Translations under genes and position numbers: made by a program
NCBI GenBank assembly: GCA_037952775.1
Contig: JBANAY010000003.1
Span: 5,704,001-5,768,000 of the forward strand
Source of the DNA: Clonostachys chloroleuca
Lineage: Eukaryota > Ascomycota > Sordariomycetes > Hypocreales > Bionectriaceae
DNA: 64,000 nt
Reading direction: 5' to 3'
Notes under the pieces: model-generated
Databases searched by the model: none
Seen by the model: the letters and a program-made list of their open reading frames with translations, nothing else
Told to the model about the DNA's origin: nothing
Shown here: positions 11,060 through 22,243 of the stretch, one piece after another
How positions within the stretch are numbered: the first letter of the stretch is position 1
Layout of the letters: every line of letters begins with the position of its first letter

Positions 11060-12163
11060 ATGTCTTCTTTATTTCGAAATCTCATCACTCTCGTTGTCTT
11101 TCTTCCGCGTGCCCTAGCCTCTCCTCTTATGCAACTACCCCACGTTATTCCTCGAGCAGTGGATGATTTTGAGTGCTTTAATGCGAGCCTCCCAAACATC
11201 ACAATCTATGCTACAGGAGGTACTATTGCTGGTTCAGCTGGCTCAGCAGACCAAACTACCGGATACCAGTCCGGTGCCTTGGGGATCAAAACCTTGATCG
11301 AGGCCGTACCCCAGCTATGCAACGTCTCGAATGTTAGGGGCATTCAGATCGTCAATGTCGATAGCGGTGACATTAACTCGACCATTCTGACGAACTTAAC
11401 CCAACATATTCAAAAGGATCTTGGCAACCCCTTAATTCAAGGTGCCGTTGTCACTCACGGTACAGACACTCTGGAGGAATCAGCCTTCTTCCTTGACCTC
11501 ACCATCGCGAGCGAGAAACCCGTCGTCGTGGTCGGTTCTATGCGTCCTGCTACAGCTCTAAGCGCAGATGGCCCAATCAACCTCCTTTCTGCTGTGAAAC
11601 TAGCCGTCAACAAAAACGCCAAGGGTAGAGGGACTATGATTGTTCTCAATGACCGGATCGCGTCTGCTCGCTTCACCGTAAAGACCAATGCCAACGCCGT
11701 CGATACCTTCAAAGCCGAAGAGCAAGGCTTCTTGGGTGTTCTCGAGAACATCAATCCCCTGTTCTTCTACCCTCCTTCGCGACCTTTGGGTCACCACTAC
11801 TTCAACATCACCACCCGTGCTTTCCAGACACCTATGCCCAAGGTAGATGTTTTGTACGGCCACCAAGAGGTTAGCCCTGAAATCTTCCAGGCAGCTGTCG
11901 ATAACGGAGCCAAGGGTATTGTTCTGGCCGGTCTCGGGGCAGGATACTGGCCATCAGCGGCCCTCAAGAGCCTTGAGGAGGTCGTCAACAAGACTGGAAT
12001 CCCTGTCGTTGCCAGTCGCCGTACGGCCTGGGGTTATGTTGAGGGCCAGGAATGGGGCATCAATGCCGGATTCTTGAATCCTTCCAAGTCTCGCCTCCAG
12101 CTCCAGCTCGCGTTGGAGAATAAGTTGTCCAACCAAGAAATCAGGAGCATCTTCGAATTATGA
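11060..12163 (+). CDS. Secreted type II L-asparaginase
   Basis: Intronless, 367 residues. It hydrolyses L-asparagine to aspartate and ammonia. The N-terminus (MSSLFRNLITLVVFLPRALA) is a clear signal peptide with a hydrophobic core and a likely Ala-x-Ala cleavage near residue 20. Both asparaginase signatures are present: TGGTIAG with the nucleophilic Thr at about 55, and HGTDTLEE with Thr135-Asp136. A later segment, SARFTVKTNANAVDTFKA, supplies the catalytic-site lysine region. Several N-x-S/T sequons (NASL, NITI, NVSN, NSTI, NLTQ) suggest N-glycosylation. Length matches the fungal extracellular type. The role is nitrogen scavenging outside the cell or in the wall. It is convergent with the dioxygenase gene and stands alone in this catabolic neighbourhood. 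Confidence 0.95.
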   Translation: MSSLFRNLITLVVFLPRALASPLMQLPHVIPRAVDDFECFNASLPNITIYATGGTIAGSAGSADQTTGYQSGALGIKTLIEAVPQLCNVSNVRGIQIVNVDSGDINSTILTNLTQHIQKDLGNPLIQGAVVTHGTDTLEESAFFLDLTIASEKPVVVVGSMRPATALSADGPINLLSAVKLAVNKNAKGRGTMIVLNDRIASARFTVKTNANAVDTFKAEEQGFLGVLENINPLFFYPPSRPLGHHYFNITTRAFQTPMPKVDVLYGHQEVSPEIFQAAVDNGAKGIVLAGLGAGYWPSAALKSLEEVVNKTGIPVVASRRTAWGYVEGQEWGINAGFLNPSKSRLQLQLALENKLSNQEIRSIFEL

Positions 12164-12437
12164 GAAACTTTATAAGTACAGTATATATATGAATTGAATA
12201 GACCGATCTTACGCGTCAGCTGATTGTTTTGGGCTGCATCTACTTGAACAAGCTATGCTGAGGTTTAAGGATATCGGTACCAAAGACACATTGATTGTCC
12301 CAAAATAAAAAAAATAGTAATAAACCTACGCACGTAGACGGAGACTTCTCTGGTATTTCTTGGGATTGGATAAAGGTTGGAGGGCATTTCAGACAATTTG
12401 TACTTGATTCAGCTGAACTAATACAACTCTATTCTAC

Positions 12438-13542
12438 TCAATCAACTTCAGGTACAGGTAGACCGTTAAGGTACTCCATTTTCTTCCCCTGAGCCTTCAT
12501 AGCAGCAGCTGCATTCTGGTAACGCAGATTCAATGCTTCTTCTTTCGTGACCAATACAAAGTCGTACTTCATGAGGGCGCTTCCAACTTTGACACCGTAC
12601 TTGGAAGCGATTGCCTCATCTTCAACTCGTCCCAACTCCACCACGAGAGTGTTCTTGACACCAAACACAGCATCCGAGGTCTCATAAGGATCATTCTTCA
12701 GGTAGAGCGCGCTGCGACACTGGAGTTAGGTGCATGGTGGAAGGAAATGAAGCGGAAAATGGCACTTACGTGATGAGAGGATCGTAGATTGGGTGGCTAA
12801 ACATAAAGTGCATGTGGCTTGGTCGATAACAATGCCGGCCGAGCTTCGCAAGTAATTTTCCCACAGGCCCATCACTGGGGATAGGATAGGGCACTGGCAC
12901 AATGGCTTTGAACCAGAATATGCCGTCCTTGTCGCTCGTCAAAATAGCGCGGCCATCGGGGCCGTCATGGTTGGCATACTGCACATCGTAGAAGCCCTTG
13001 GAGTCGGTTTCCCATACGTCGATCTTGACATCTTCTAGGGCCTTTCCTTCTGAATCGCGGACAGTGCACAGGACAAGCAATGGCTCTCCCTCTGGGTCGC
13101 TTGCAATTCCTCCACCGTGCTCAATATTCTGCGCCTCATGCGTGTGGAATGGGCCGAGGACAGTTCCCTCGGAGGCGCCTGGTGGCTTGGGATGATCAAT
13201 TGCATCTACAAGCAGGGAAATCCCCAGAATGTCTGAGAGCAGAATAAATTCCTTTGATTCGTTAGGGACATGCCAGTCGGTGGTCACACAATGCAGGTGG
13301 CTGCTGTGCATCTGCCAGGGAGTGGGGGGAATTACCTGTCGAGTCTCTGTGCAAGTCTGGCCAACCTCTGTCAGGAATTGAATGGCTGCCATCCACTCCT
13401 CTGTGCTGAGCCGCGTCTCACGAACAAGGTCATGGGCGTGTGAGACCAGCCGTTCGACTATAAACTTTAGTCGTCGGTCAGAACATTGGCCATTGATAAA
13501 ATGCACATTCTCCGTGATGTTGTCAATAGTAAGGTCCTTCAT
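12438..13542 (-). CDS. Intradiol ring-cleavage dioxygenase (hydroxyquinol 1,2-dioxygenase-like)
   Basis: Two exons, 13542-12770 and 12711-12438, give 348 residues. The intron 12712-12769 (58 nt, GTAAGT donor, CTAACTCC branch, GCAG acceptor) joins DPLIT to ALYLKNDPYETS. The ATG at 13542 (MKDLTIDNITENVHF) is preferred to the upstream ATG in the same frame. The N-terminal helical linker domain is followed by the beta-sandwich domain with GPFHTHEA, IDVWETDSKGFYDVQY and GRHCYRPSHMHF. Expected ferric-iron ligands are Tyr about 185, Tyr about 219 (PVPYPIPSDGP), His243 and His245. The family cleaves catechols or hydroxyquinol between the two hydroxyls; the SKGFYDVQYA and YPIPSDGPVG regions look hydroxyquinol-type rather than catechol-type, which is inference. 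It diverges from the phenol hydroxylase at 14274, a natural supplier of its substrate. Confidence 0.92.
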
Positions 13543-14273
13543 TTTGGGCACTTGTAATGAATTTGTTTGCTTGGAAATGGAGTATGAGAACAACAAGCTG
13601 GGCGAGTCGATTGATGATTCCGCCAAGCAGAGGTGGTTCAGTTGTTAGCTATGGTGGTTCGGTTCGGCAGCTTGCGTGTTTTCACTCTATCTGCTGGGCA
13701 AGGATCCTCCTGGACGCGGATTCCGCTAGTCGTTTTTGCGTGACAGCCTCCAGCAGAGATTGTATATGTAATCGTGTGTAATCAAGTTCTCTCACTTGGC
13801 CACGACATCTCAACGGACTAGGATCCGGGAAATGTTACCCCCTCCCACCCGACTTGGAAAGAAACTGGGGATAGTGGGTCGGGTAACGGTCACTCTCTTG
13901 ATTTTGGCTCATATTAGGGGCCATCTAAGGTCGGCAGAGGGCGGAAGCGGCCCCCCGCCGGGTGAGTTCTCGTCAGTTTGCTATTCCTGGTCGGGACGAG
14001 ACCGGGGAGATAGCACGAAGTCCGTGGAGAAGAGACAGTGATCCAGATTAATCAGTGATGACAATTCCACCGAGCCATCGGTTAATCACAAGATGCGGAG
14101 CCCGATCGACACCACAAGCACATATTGACATTCTGCTGCCGCCTCCACACTAGGGCCGTCTTGCTGTGAATCAATGGTGTTATAATCAGAGACGGCTTCG
14201 AACGTGAATGTGATCGCTAAGGTTCCCATCACTGAGTCTTTTGCCTTGTCAAATCACTCCCTCATTCATCAAC
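13543..14273. promoter_or_regulatory. Divergent promoter between dioxygenase and phenol hydroxylase
   Basis: This 731-nt region separates two start codons pointing away from each other. It is GC-richer than its flanks around 13920-14010. At 13992-14004 there is an inverted CGG-N7-CCG element, the kind of site Zn2Cys6 dimers bind; another CGG-rich patch lies at about 13940-13960. Binding by the regulator at 7.5-9.6 kb is a hypothesis only. Confidence 0.5.
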
Positions 14274-16392
14274 ATGCCTGTGTTCCAGGAGACGGCCCAC
14301 AAGGAACGGGATCTACGGATCAACCCAACGATTGAGCCCCCTCTTCCAAGATTGACTCCGCATCCTGATCTCTCTGCCGCCCGAGACGGCATCGAGAGAC
14401 ATGAGGTCGTCGTCATTGGCGCAGGTCCAGCGGGCATGATGTGCACTTTACTGCTGGCACGTTATGGACTGGGAGACTCGCTTGTTTGTTACGACGCGAA
14501 GCCTGGAACACTTAAGGCCGGCCAAGCTGATGGTCTGCAACCGCGCACTTTGGAAGTGCTCAAGAGCCTGGACATTGCCGACGAGATCATCAATCACGGG
14601 TGCCATATGTCCGAGGTCGCATTCTGGAACCCGAAGCCCAAATCGTCACCGCAGGATCCCCCCGCAATTGAGCGCACCTCGTTCGCTCCTGATGTCGTGG
14701 TTGCGGCGAGATACAAGCACGAGGTCACAATACACCAGGGCCGCATTGAGCGCATCTTAGAGAACAATCTCGACCAGTATGCGTCCAATGTCATCCGCCG
14801 AAGCTCGCGATTTGTGGGCTTCCAGCTTGACGAAGAGGGAGATGCTGAGTTCCCTGTAAAGTTCGAAATCGAGCAGGAGGGGCCAGATGGCACCAAGACG
14901 ATGAGAACCGGGCGCACCAAGTACCTCGTAGGTGCTGATGGTGCCCATTCAGCGGTGAGGCGGTCCATGGGACTGGAGCTGGCTGGTGAAACCACGGACC
15001 ATATCTGGGGAGTTCTCGACTTCGTGGCAGACACAAACTTTCCTGATGTGCGAAAGCGATCGGCCATCCACAGTGATGCCGGCTCTGTCATGATTATTCC
15101 CCGAGAACGTATTCAAAGTGGAGAGTATCTTACCCGGCTCTACGTTCAAACTGTCGAGGAGGTTGATCCTTCCGAGGACGCTGGTGTCAATGGCTCTGGT
15201 TCCAATGGTGTCAAATCGAAAGAAAAGTCGAAGAGTAGAAGGGCTGGTATTACTCTGGAATCCATCTTGGAACAAGCAGGGCGAGTCTTCCAGCCTTACG
15301 AAATCAAGATCAAAGAAGGCACTGAAGTCGATTGGTGGGCTGCTTATCAAATTGGACAACGTATGACTCCTAAGTTTTCGCTCCAGGACTCCAAAGGGCA
15401 CGATCGAGTCTTCATTGCTGGCGATGGTAAGCCTTCCCTATGTTCCCATTTACACGTTTCGAGGGGGAGACACTGACTTGGAAATTAGCTTGCCACACTC
15501 ATAGCCCCAAGGCAGGTCAGGGGATGAACGTCTCTATGATGGACTCATACAATCTTGCCTGGAAACTCACCCATCAAATCCATGGGCTGAGCCCTCAAAC
15601 AGAGAGCCCATCTGTGCTCTCCACTTATGGCTTCGAGCGCACAACAATTGCCAAAATGCTTATCGAGTTTGACACACAATTCTCGTCCATGTTTTCAGGC
15701 AAGATTGATTCGGACAAGAGTGTAGAAGGCCTGACGCATGAGCAGTTCCTCAAGGTATTCAGCGATGGCAGTGGATTCACCAGTGGTTGCGGCATCGAGT
15801 ACCCAGCCGGTATTCTTGTAGAGCCACCGAGCCCCGGAAATGGCTACCCCGTGACAGGAGACAACTATCTTCACGGTACACTCAAGCCTGGGCGACGTTT
15901 ACTCAACTCCAAAGTAAGAAGATATGCAGACGCGAACCTGCGAGACTTGCAAGATGGTATGATTTCCCTTAACACTCTTTCCAGACTCAAAGCTGACCTC
16001 TGCTAGACTTCATTTCCACCGGAAGATTTCGAGTGCTTGCCTTTACATCACTCGACTTGGCCCAGAAAGAGGGTCGTTCTGCTAAGAGTTTGACTCAGGT
16101 TGGCCAGTCCATATTGCCTAGCTTCCCTGCTGGCACTGTTGAGTTGGTAGTGTTACACCCATTCCCAGAAAGGAGTTTTGAATGGGTTGACATCCCAGGA
16201 ACTGTCAAAAAGTTGGCCGAAATGCGTTTCCACGGGCCGATAGATGATAGCCTCTATCCTACGTATGGAGTGGACCCCAACGAGGGCGCTCTAGTTGTCG
16301 TTCGCCCAGACGGTTATGTGGGTGTCATTTCGTCACTCGTGGATGTCGCCCAAGTGGACAGCTATTTAAGTAAGAGTCTAGTCAAGGTCTAG
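14274..16392 (+). CDS. FAD-dependent phenol 2-monooxygenase family hydroxylase
   Basis: Three exons, 14274-15426, 15489-15956 and 16007-16392, give 668 residues. Introns 15427-15488 (62 nt) and 15957-16006 (50 nt) carry CTGAC-type branch sites. The first junction rebuilds the second FAD motif as FIAGD plus ACHTHSPKAGQGMN. Features in order: dinucleotide-binding GAGPAG at about 49-54, the motif ADGLQPRTLEVL, the DG motif YLVGADGAHSAVRR, the GD motif, and a C-terminal thioredoxin-like domain (RFRVLAFTSLDLAQ, then ALVVVRPDGYVGV) typical of the dimeric phenol hydroxylases. The family ortho-hydroxylates phenolics using NADPH and O2. Its divergent partner encodes a ring-cleaving dioxygenase, so the pair likely performs hydroxylation then cleavage. 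A lysine/serine-rich insert near residues 310-325 (KSKEKSKSRR) is a likely surface loop. Confidence 0.93.
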
Positions 16393-16812
16393 AAATCATA
16401 GTTTTCTGTGTAGAATTAATCCTTTAATTGCACCCATTCTGTCAGTTAGAACCCAAAAGCTACGAATTAACAGGCGTGGGTGGTTTCACGCATACACACA
16501 ACAGAGCAAGATCCAATTGTAAACAATTTTGTGAAGAGAACTGCACTTTTATAGTATATTACGCTCATTAATGCAAAACTTACCCCATTCCTCCCGATAG
16601 ATCCCCCACTCCTTCATGTTCCATCCATCCGCCGACCGGCTCTGTTCGGATGTGGACAGGCACAGGGCATCCACTGGGGTTTGGTCATTCTGCATTCGAT
16701 ATTATAAAAGACATTTAGACAACGCCTTGATATCTAAGATAGGACCTTCTTCCATCGCAAAATCATTCACTGAAATATTGGTTCAAACCAGCCCGCCATT
16801 TAAGAGTTCACC
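16393..16812. promoter_or_regulatory. Promoter region of the HSL-type esterase
   Basis: The 420 nt between the phenol hydroxylase stop and the next ATG contain no gene. A TATAAAA element lies at 16703-16709, about 104 nt before the start codon at 16813, a plausible TATA box. Confidence 0.45.
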
Positions 16813-17899
16813 ATGAGCAACTACGCAGATTCGTGGCTCAAGGTGAGTTGTAGACCATTCCAACAATACCGAAGCTGGGCAGTCGCTTATTGTATGCATC
16901 AAGTTCGAGGAGGGTGTTGGTACAAGGCCCATTCTCAGTGGCACTCCGGAGGAGATGCGAACCGCTCACGCCGGTTTAATGAGCGCACTCAAGCCGCAAT
17001 ACCCTCCAAATCCGGTCTCCGTTACTATCCATGAAGGCGTACATGACACTTTTGGATACCGCGTGTATCAGCCATCTGGCGGCACCGACGGACCATTGTT
17101 ACCAGTCGGGATATATTACCATCCGGGTGGGTTAGTTGTCGGCCCTTCAATCGCCGATGAATACTTTTGCGCGGCAGTCGCAGCCAAGAATCAAACTGTG
17201 ATCGTCGCAATCAGCTACAGACTCTCTCCCGAACACAAGGCGCCGGCTCATTTAGAAGATGCGTTGAAAGGAGTCGAATGGGTACGTAGAGGCACACATA
17301 TGTGATCAGAGGTCTTATCACGTACTAAATTTGCACAGGTATCTGCGAATGCCGCTACGTTTGGAGGTGATGCGTCCAAAATATATGTCGTCGGTGTTTC
17401 AGCCGGCGGTGGTCTATCAGTATCTGTTACACGCAAGGTTCTTCTGGGTCAAACTCCTCTTGATCCAAAAACAATCAAGGGAGTCGCAGCCTTTTGTCCC
17501 GTGCTGCTACACCCGGACAACATCCCTTCCAATTATCAATCACTGCACAAGTCCAGCGTCGAGAACAAAACCAATACGCCACTTGTAGATGGAGAGTCAC
17601 TTCGCCTCTTCATAGGACTCGCTGGCCAACGCCCCGATGATCCTGACTATTTCCCAGCACTGGATGGGGATAGTCACAAGAACTTTCCACCTACTTACTT
17701 GGTCAATTGTGAAATGGATTCATTGCGAGATGACGTAACGGTGTTCGAGACCTCTCTGAGGGCGGCGGGGGTGAGCGTTAAGTCTGACTCTTATGCTGGT
17801 CTCCCTCATTGCTATTGGATTGTTCCATATCTCCCAGAGACGGAGAGGTTCATGGAACAGTCTTACGTCGGTATTCAATGGGTTATTGGTCAGATCTAG
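16813..17899 (+). CDS. Alpha/beta hydrolase, HSL/arylacetamide-deacetylase type esterase
   Basis: Three exons, 16813-16842 (only 30 nt), 16904-17281 and 17339-17899, give 322 residues. Intron 16843-16903 joins MSNYADSWLK to FEEGVGTRPIL; intron 17282-17338 has a TACTAAAT branch and joins KGVEW to VSANAATFGG. The oxyanion motif is YYHPGG (an HGGG variant with Pro), the nucleophile elbow GVSAGG, and the acid/base pair lies in NCEMDSLRDD and GLPHCYW. A sorting signal is not visible, so it is probably cytosolic. Family members cleave short acyl esters or aryl acetates. Its place directly after the phenol hydroxylase on the same strand suggests it may unmask a phenolic ester for the hydroxylase, which is inference. 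Confidence 0.85.
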
Positions 17900-18071
17900 A
17901 CAGAAGAAACTTAAGAATCGAAAATCTTTTTAATGCTTCTTTCAAAGTCCTAGAAATACATGATTTCAAAGGTGTGTTATGCTGAATCCCTTGCTACAAG
18001 CGATTTAAAACCCCACCAGCGATAAAACACGCGGCGGGAATTGTTTATTGAGTCAAACTAGATACAATATT

Positions 18072-19464
18072 TTAAAGCTTGGCCACTCCACCATTTCTTC
18101 CCTGAAGTTTCTCCATTCGCCGAAAAGCGATATCAAGGAACGCTTTAGTTCGTTCAAAGTACTGGTGAGCAAAATCACTGCTTGCTTGGCCGCTGATAGC
18201 CCGTGCCTGAATGCCATGGCTGATTGTGCCGCCCCGAATGAAGTGCACGATCGCGGCCACCTCCCAATCCTTGCCCCCTCCATCTCTCCGCGGGTCATAT
18301 CCAACGAGCTCAGCATAGCGATCCAGAAGTTCCTTTGGCTCCGGCATACCGCTTGCTTTCCTATTTTCCGGCTTATACGGAAACTCTGTCGAGGATGGGT
18401 CTGATTGGCCCATCGCGATGCTTTCTTCAAAGAAGGAACTAACGCAGTACACCAGGTCCAGGAGGGGGTGACCAATGGTGGAAAGCTCCCAATCAAGAAT
18501 GGCAATGACTTTGGGCTCCGTTGGATGAAAGATCTAATCAGAAAGAGTTAGCACGAATTCTGTCCGATCAGAAGGCCAGACCTACCAGATTGTCGAGTTT
18601 GAAGTCTCCATGCATGATAGCGTACCTATCTCCAGGCAGGTTGTTTTTCACAAAGTCGATTATCTCATCATACTTTTCATGGGCTCTTCCCAGGGCTACT
18701 CCTGTTTTCGCATCCTTGACGAGGGCTTGCTGAGACTCAATACGGCTCCAGGTATTACAGTGGCGGGCATAAAAGGCCGTCTTCTTGCCGTATCCTTCCA
18801 GGCCTATTGCGTCCGGGTCAATGGAATGAAGCCAGGAGAGAGTCTCTATAGCTTAAAACCACCTTCAGAATGCCTGTTAGCTTGGGGCTCTACCTCCGTA
18901 GAAGAGGTAGGAGTCCTCACGCCTTTCTTCTGTCGGTGGGTGATAATTCACCCAGGTTATTATCGGTAAAAATTCTACCTTTGACAAATTCCATTACCTG
19001 GCGAGAATCATTAGCAACGGTGCCGTAAAAGGTAACTTGTCCGCTCTTAACTAACGTAGAATGCTGTTCCAATAACTGAGGGGTCATCGCAAAGGAGGTA
19101 GGCTTTTGGTACTGGAAACCCTTCGACTGTACCAAGAGCTTGGAGCACCCGATATTCACGATCTACTTGGTGGGCAACCGGACTGATAATTTTCCCCGGG
19201 GGCTTTTTCCTGAGAATATATCTAGACCCGCTGTGAATGTGATGTCGGTTAGCATCATGATCTAATACTTTGGACAGAGAAACTGCCAGCTGCTTACGCC
19301 TTGTCGTCAACAAAGTAGGTTGGGTTGCTTTGCCCGTACCCAATTTTAGTTGAAGTGATGGGTAGCCTCAGATTTGGTATTTTCCCTGACTGAAGAAGGT
19401 ATTGTCCCAACGCTTCGTCGGCTAGGTCATGACGTGAACTGGAATCCGAGGCCGTCGGGGACAT
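18072..19464 (-). CDS. APH/ACAD10-like phosphotransferase-fold protein (one irregular splice junction)
   Basis: Aminoglycoside-phosphotransferase-fold protein, probably a small-molecule kinase of unknown substrate. The model has five exons: 19464-19298, 19230-19056, 18997-18921, 18851-18586 and 18533-18072. Introns 1, 2 and 4 have clean GT-AG ends and keep frame (KA to GSRYILRKKPPG; GTAFYV to MEFVKGRIF; DNL to IFHPTEPKVIA). The catalytic loop is MHGDFKLDNL and the metal-binding Asp is in ILDWELSTIGHPLLDL. The third junction is odd: exon 3 ends LSPTDRRKA and exon 4 resumes ETLSWLHSIDPDAIGLEGYG, but no canonical GT-AG pair joins both in frame. The nearest pair (18852-18920) is out by one base. 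Either a one-base indel breaks the gene or the splice is unusual. Confidence 0.75.
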
Positions 19465-20065
19465 CGTGCTGGTAGATTCGTCCGACAAGCGGCAATTGAT
19501 GAGCCAGAGTTGTGACAATTCTTTACAGAATGAATATGGCAAACTTAGTAATGAGAGTAAAGGAAGACACCAGGTTGGGCGAAGAAAATTAAATCCTACC
19601 GGCGTACCGCGTGACGAAGCCGAAATATGTTGAATTCAGCCGAGGTCTTGCTGTCCTTCTACTTTATCTTGAGAAATGAATTTAGTAAGCGATATCTGCG
19701 AACAAGCTTTATATTTGTCGTCCGCCAGCCACCATGTACAAAGCGGAGTAAATAAGCCGAGGAAGCCTCGGGATGCAACCCCGCCTACGCGGCTCTTACC
19801 ACACATCTTTTCCGTCCGACTAGTAACGCTCTGATAAAGGATCAAAATATTATTTTACTTCACAGAAGAACGCAGTAATTTGTTATATATCTCTCGCCAG
19901 ATACTAACTCAGCAGTGTGATGTGGAGGAATTTGTTTGTCATTCGATGATTGCATAGCATGTATGGACTACATAAATCCAGATCTCAGCATCAACCCTTC
20001 AGCAGGGCTTTGCACTCTCCTGGCCACTCTGATTAATCACTAAAGTGTAGAAGTGGCAACAATCA
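19465..20065. other. Intergenic, no gene seen
   Basis: It lies between the phosphotransferase start and the 3' end of the PEX11-like gene, both minus strand. Short frames near 19636-19845 show no family signature. It likely contains the phosphotransferase promoter. Confidence 0.5.
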
Positions 20066-20980
20066 TCATTGTGATGCTTCTTCCCCTCCCTCCTCCCCCT
20101 CTTCTTTCGTATCCTCCCAGATATCGCGAACAGGTCTCACAGAAGCATTGAATGCAAGGATGCTAGTGAGAGTAGTTGGCAATAATCCACCAGGCACACT
20201 GAGGGAAATCGCAACTGGGAACCAGGCCAAGTTGTTGAAGAACTCCCTGTTCCACTCCTTTTTCGACTGGGCATCCCATTCAGGTGCGCGCTTGTCGGAA
20301 CTGCCATCTATCCGCTGTGGCATCAGCTGAGCAAGGCGGCGTATCATGACTAGAATCAAATAACCAGCCCATGATCGAACTGAGAGCAAGGCCATCTTCT
20401 CCTGCATCTTAGTCGACCAACCAAGAAATCTCCGTCCTGTAAGCCAAGACGTTGCCTCTCCGAAGTGATATCCAACCAGGCACAGGTGCTCCAAAGCACG
20501 GCTTAGAGTATCCGGCCAATTGACGGGCTTCTTCTCCCGTAAGCTGCGCAACGTATCGGCAAGGAGGGTCCTCATAGCAACCCACATATCCAACAGGCCC
20601 CAGAAGCGATTTAGAATCTGCCAATCCTCCAAAATATCGGCAAGAACTCCCATCCGCTCCGCAGCCCGACCGCAAATCGCAGAAAGGGGCAGCCGGACGG
20701 GCGCGCGCGGCGTCAGCCCCCACGGAAGTCGCAATTTTGCCGCCAGCTTCAGCCAGGGGCCAAGAAGTAAGGATTCTCTTGGATGGCGGAATGTGCCAGA
20801 CTGGCTCAATGTGTCGAGAAGGACGGCGATGAGGCGAGTAGCCTCGCCCAGGAACCAGAGCGTGACATCGTTGCCCTCGCGTGTGTGGAGCAAGCTGTGG
20901 AAATGCTCTATGGCCTTTTGCGCATCATCATGCTTTTGAGCAAGAAAGGCGAGCGCAGAAGGGGCTGTAGGGGGCGCCAT
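20066..20980 (-). CDS. Probable PEX11-family peroxisomal membrane protein
   Basis: Intronless, 304 residues, starting MAPPTAPSALAFLAQ. The protein is helical, with amphipathic stretches (LWFLGEATRLIAVLLDTL; RFWGLLDMWVAMRTLLADTL) and hydrophobic C-terminal segments (SWAGYLILVMIRRLAQL; NLAWFPVAISLSVPGGLLP). It ends in an acidic Glu-rich tail (TKEEGEEGGEEASQ). The pattern of an N-terminal helical bundle, an RxWGLL-type segment and late membrane helices resembles PEX11-family proteins, which elongate and divide peroxisomes. Recognition is by overall resemblance, not by a diagnostic motif; an unrelated small membrane protein cannot be excluded. Confidence 0.5.
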   Translation of the reverse strand: MAPPTAPSALAFLAQKHDDAQKAIEHFHSLLHTREGNDVTLWFLGEATRLIAVLLDTLSQSGTFRHPRESLLLGPWLKLAAKLRLPWGLTPRAPVRLPLSAICGRAAERMGVLADILEDWQILNRFWGLLDMWVAMRTLLADTLRSLREKKPVNWPDTLSRALEHLCLVGYHFGEATSWLTGRRFLGWSTKMQEKMALLSVRSWAGYLILVMIRRLAQLMPQRIDGSSDKRAPEWDAQSKKEWNREFFNNLAWFPVAISLSVPGGLLPTTLTSILAFNASVRPVRDIWEDTKEEGEEGGEEASQ

Positions 20981-21388
20981 GGAGGAGGTGTGCGCGCTCA
21001 GCCCTAATAAGCGGTTGTCTTCTTACAGACTGAGCAGCTATGGGAGGGTTTATTGCAAGATAGAGAGACAAGTAAAATATCCGGATGTGGGAGCGACGGT
21101 TAAGTCATTTAATTAATGTGGCTTCGCATCACTGCCAGAACAGGCAAGAAATTGGTCCTGATCAGGCAATAGTCACGACCGTTGAGAGTATTTCCCGTCC
21201 TGGTCAAGCACTCTGGAGATGGCTCGATTGTCATTGGCCACAAAAACTGGGCTAGCTAGTCCCAGAAGGGGAACTCTTCCCGATCGATAAGCAGCCCCTT
21301 ATCGGGGCTACCTACCCTGTACTGAGAGAGAATCTGCATAACTGCAACAGCTCAATTAATAAGGTGATGAGCATTTCTTTCAAATCAA

Positions 21389-21426
21389 AATATCTCTCCC
21401 ACGAATCAATATCTCTCCCACGAATC
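21389..21426. repeat. Perfect 19-bp tandem direct repeat
   Basis: The unit aatatctctcccacgaatc occurs twice back to back, 21389-21407 and 21408-21426. It lies in the intergenic region and is followed by a CT-rich stretch. Its origin is probably replication slippage; a doubled regulatory site is possible but unsupported. Confidence 0.85.
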
Positions 21427-22243
21427 TTCTTTCTTTTTATTCTTTTCTCCCTTTTTTAAAGCTATAAATCAAGATTATTCCAGGAGGATTTTAACCGCTC
21501 CCAATGTTTCAAAGGCATAGTGCTACTTGTCCCGAATATTGATTGCCTGTCTTTTGAATAAGTGAGGTGAAAGCCAAAAGAATTGCATACTTTTCGAGAC
21601 TGATAATCCCAACTTTACACTACAACCTCATTATCTAACAGTATGAGATGTGGAGGGAGCGTGAACGCGAAGGCCTGCGTGGCATTAGTTCACTCCTGAC
21701 ACACGACTCCGCACCAGCACTCCGCCAATTAACAAGAATCAGGCTGATTAGTAATAAGTAACATGAGGACCGGCGCCTGGACCCTGATTAACGAAGGAAA
21801 CCGCTGTCTTTGAATAATTATAATATGAACAATCCTCAACTGCCGGTTAATCATCAATGATCAGTGAGTGAGTGCCGAAATTCTTACGGTTCCGACTGTG
21901 GCTTTGTTGCCGAACTGGGTTGTTAGTCAACCGCGAATCCATGAGGATCCTCTGGATCAATTTATTTGCTATTTTGGGCTATTGGTGCGTTTCGGCAGAT
22001 GGTGACATCAGGGCACGAGTGCGATGGTGGACGGGAGCGACATGCCCTGAAACAACGTTCCGGATTACTGGTTACAGTGTGTCCAGGTTTTTCTCAATTT
22101 TGTATCTATGTTTGTACAGCTTTCCCTCTTCGCATCGGATTGTTGAATTGGCCTGTGCGTTATCCAGATCATGGGAAATGTATTTATCATGGCTATGTCC
22201 GGCCTGTTTGACCTGGACGTGTGGCGCAAATACTACTGTTCTT

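Noticed and set aside
18610..18969. Plus-strand 119-codon frame
   Set aside because: Antisense to exons 3-4 of the phosphotransferase gene, whose catalytic motifs prove the minus strand is coding.
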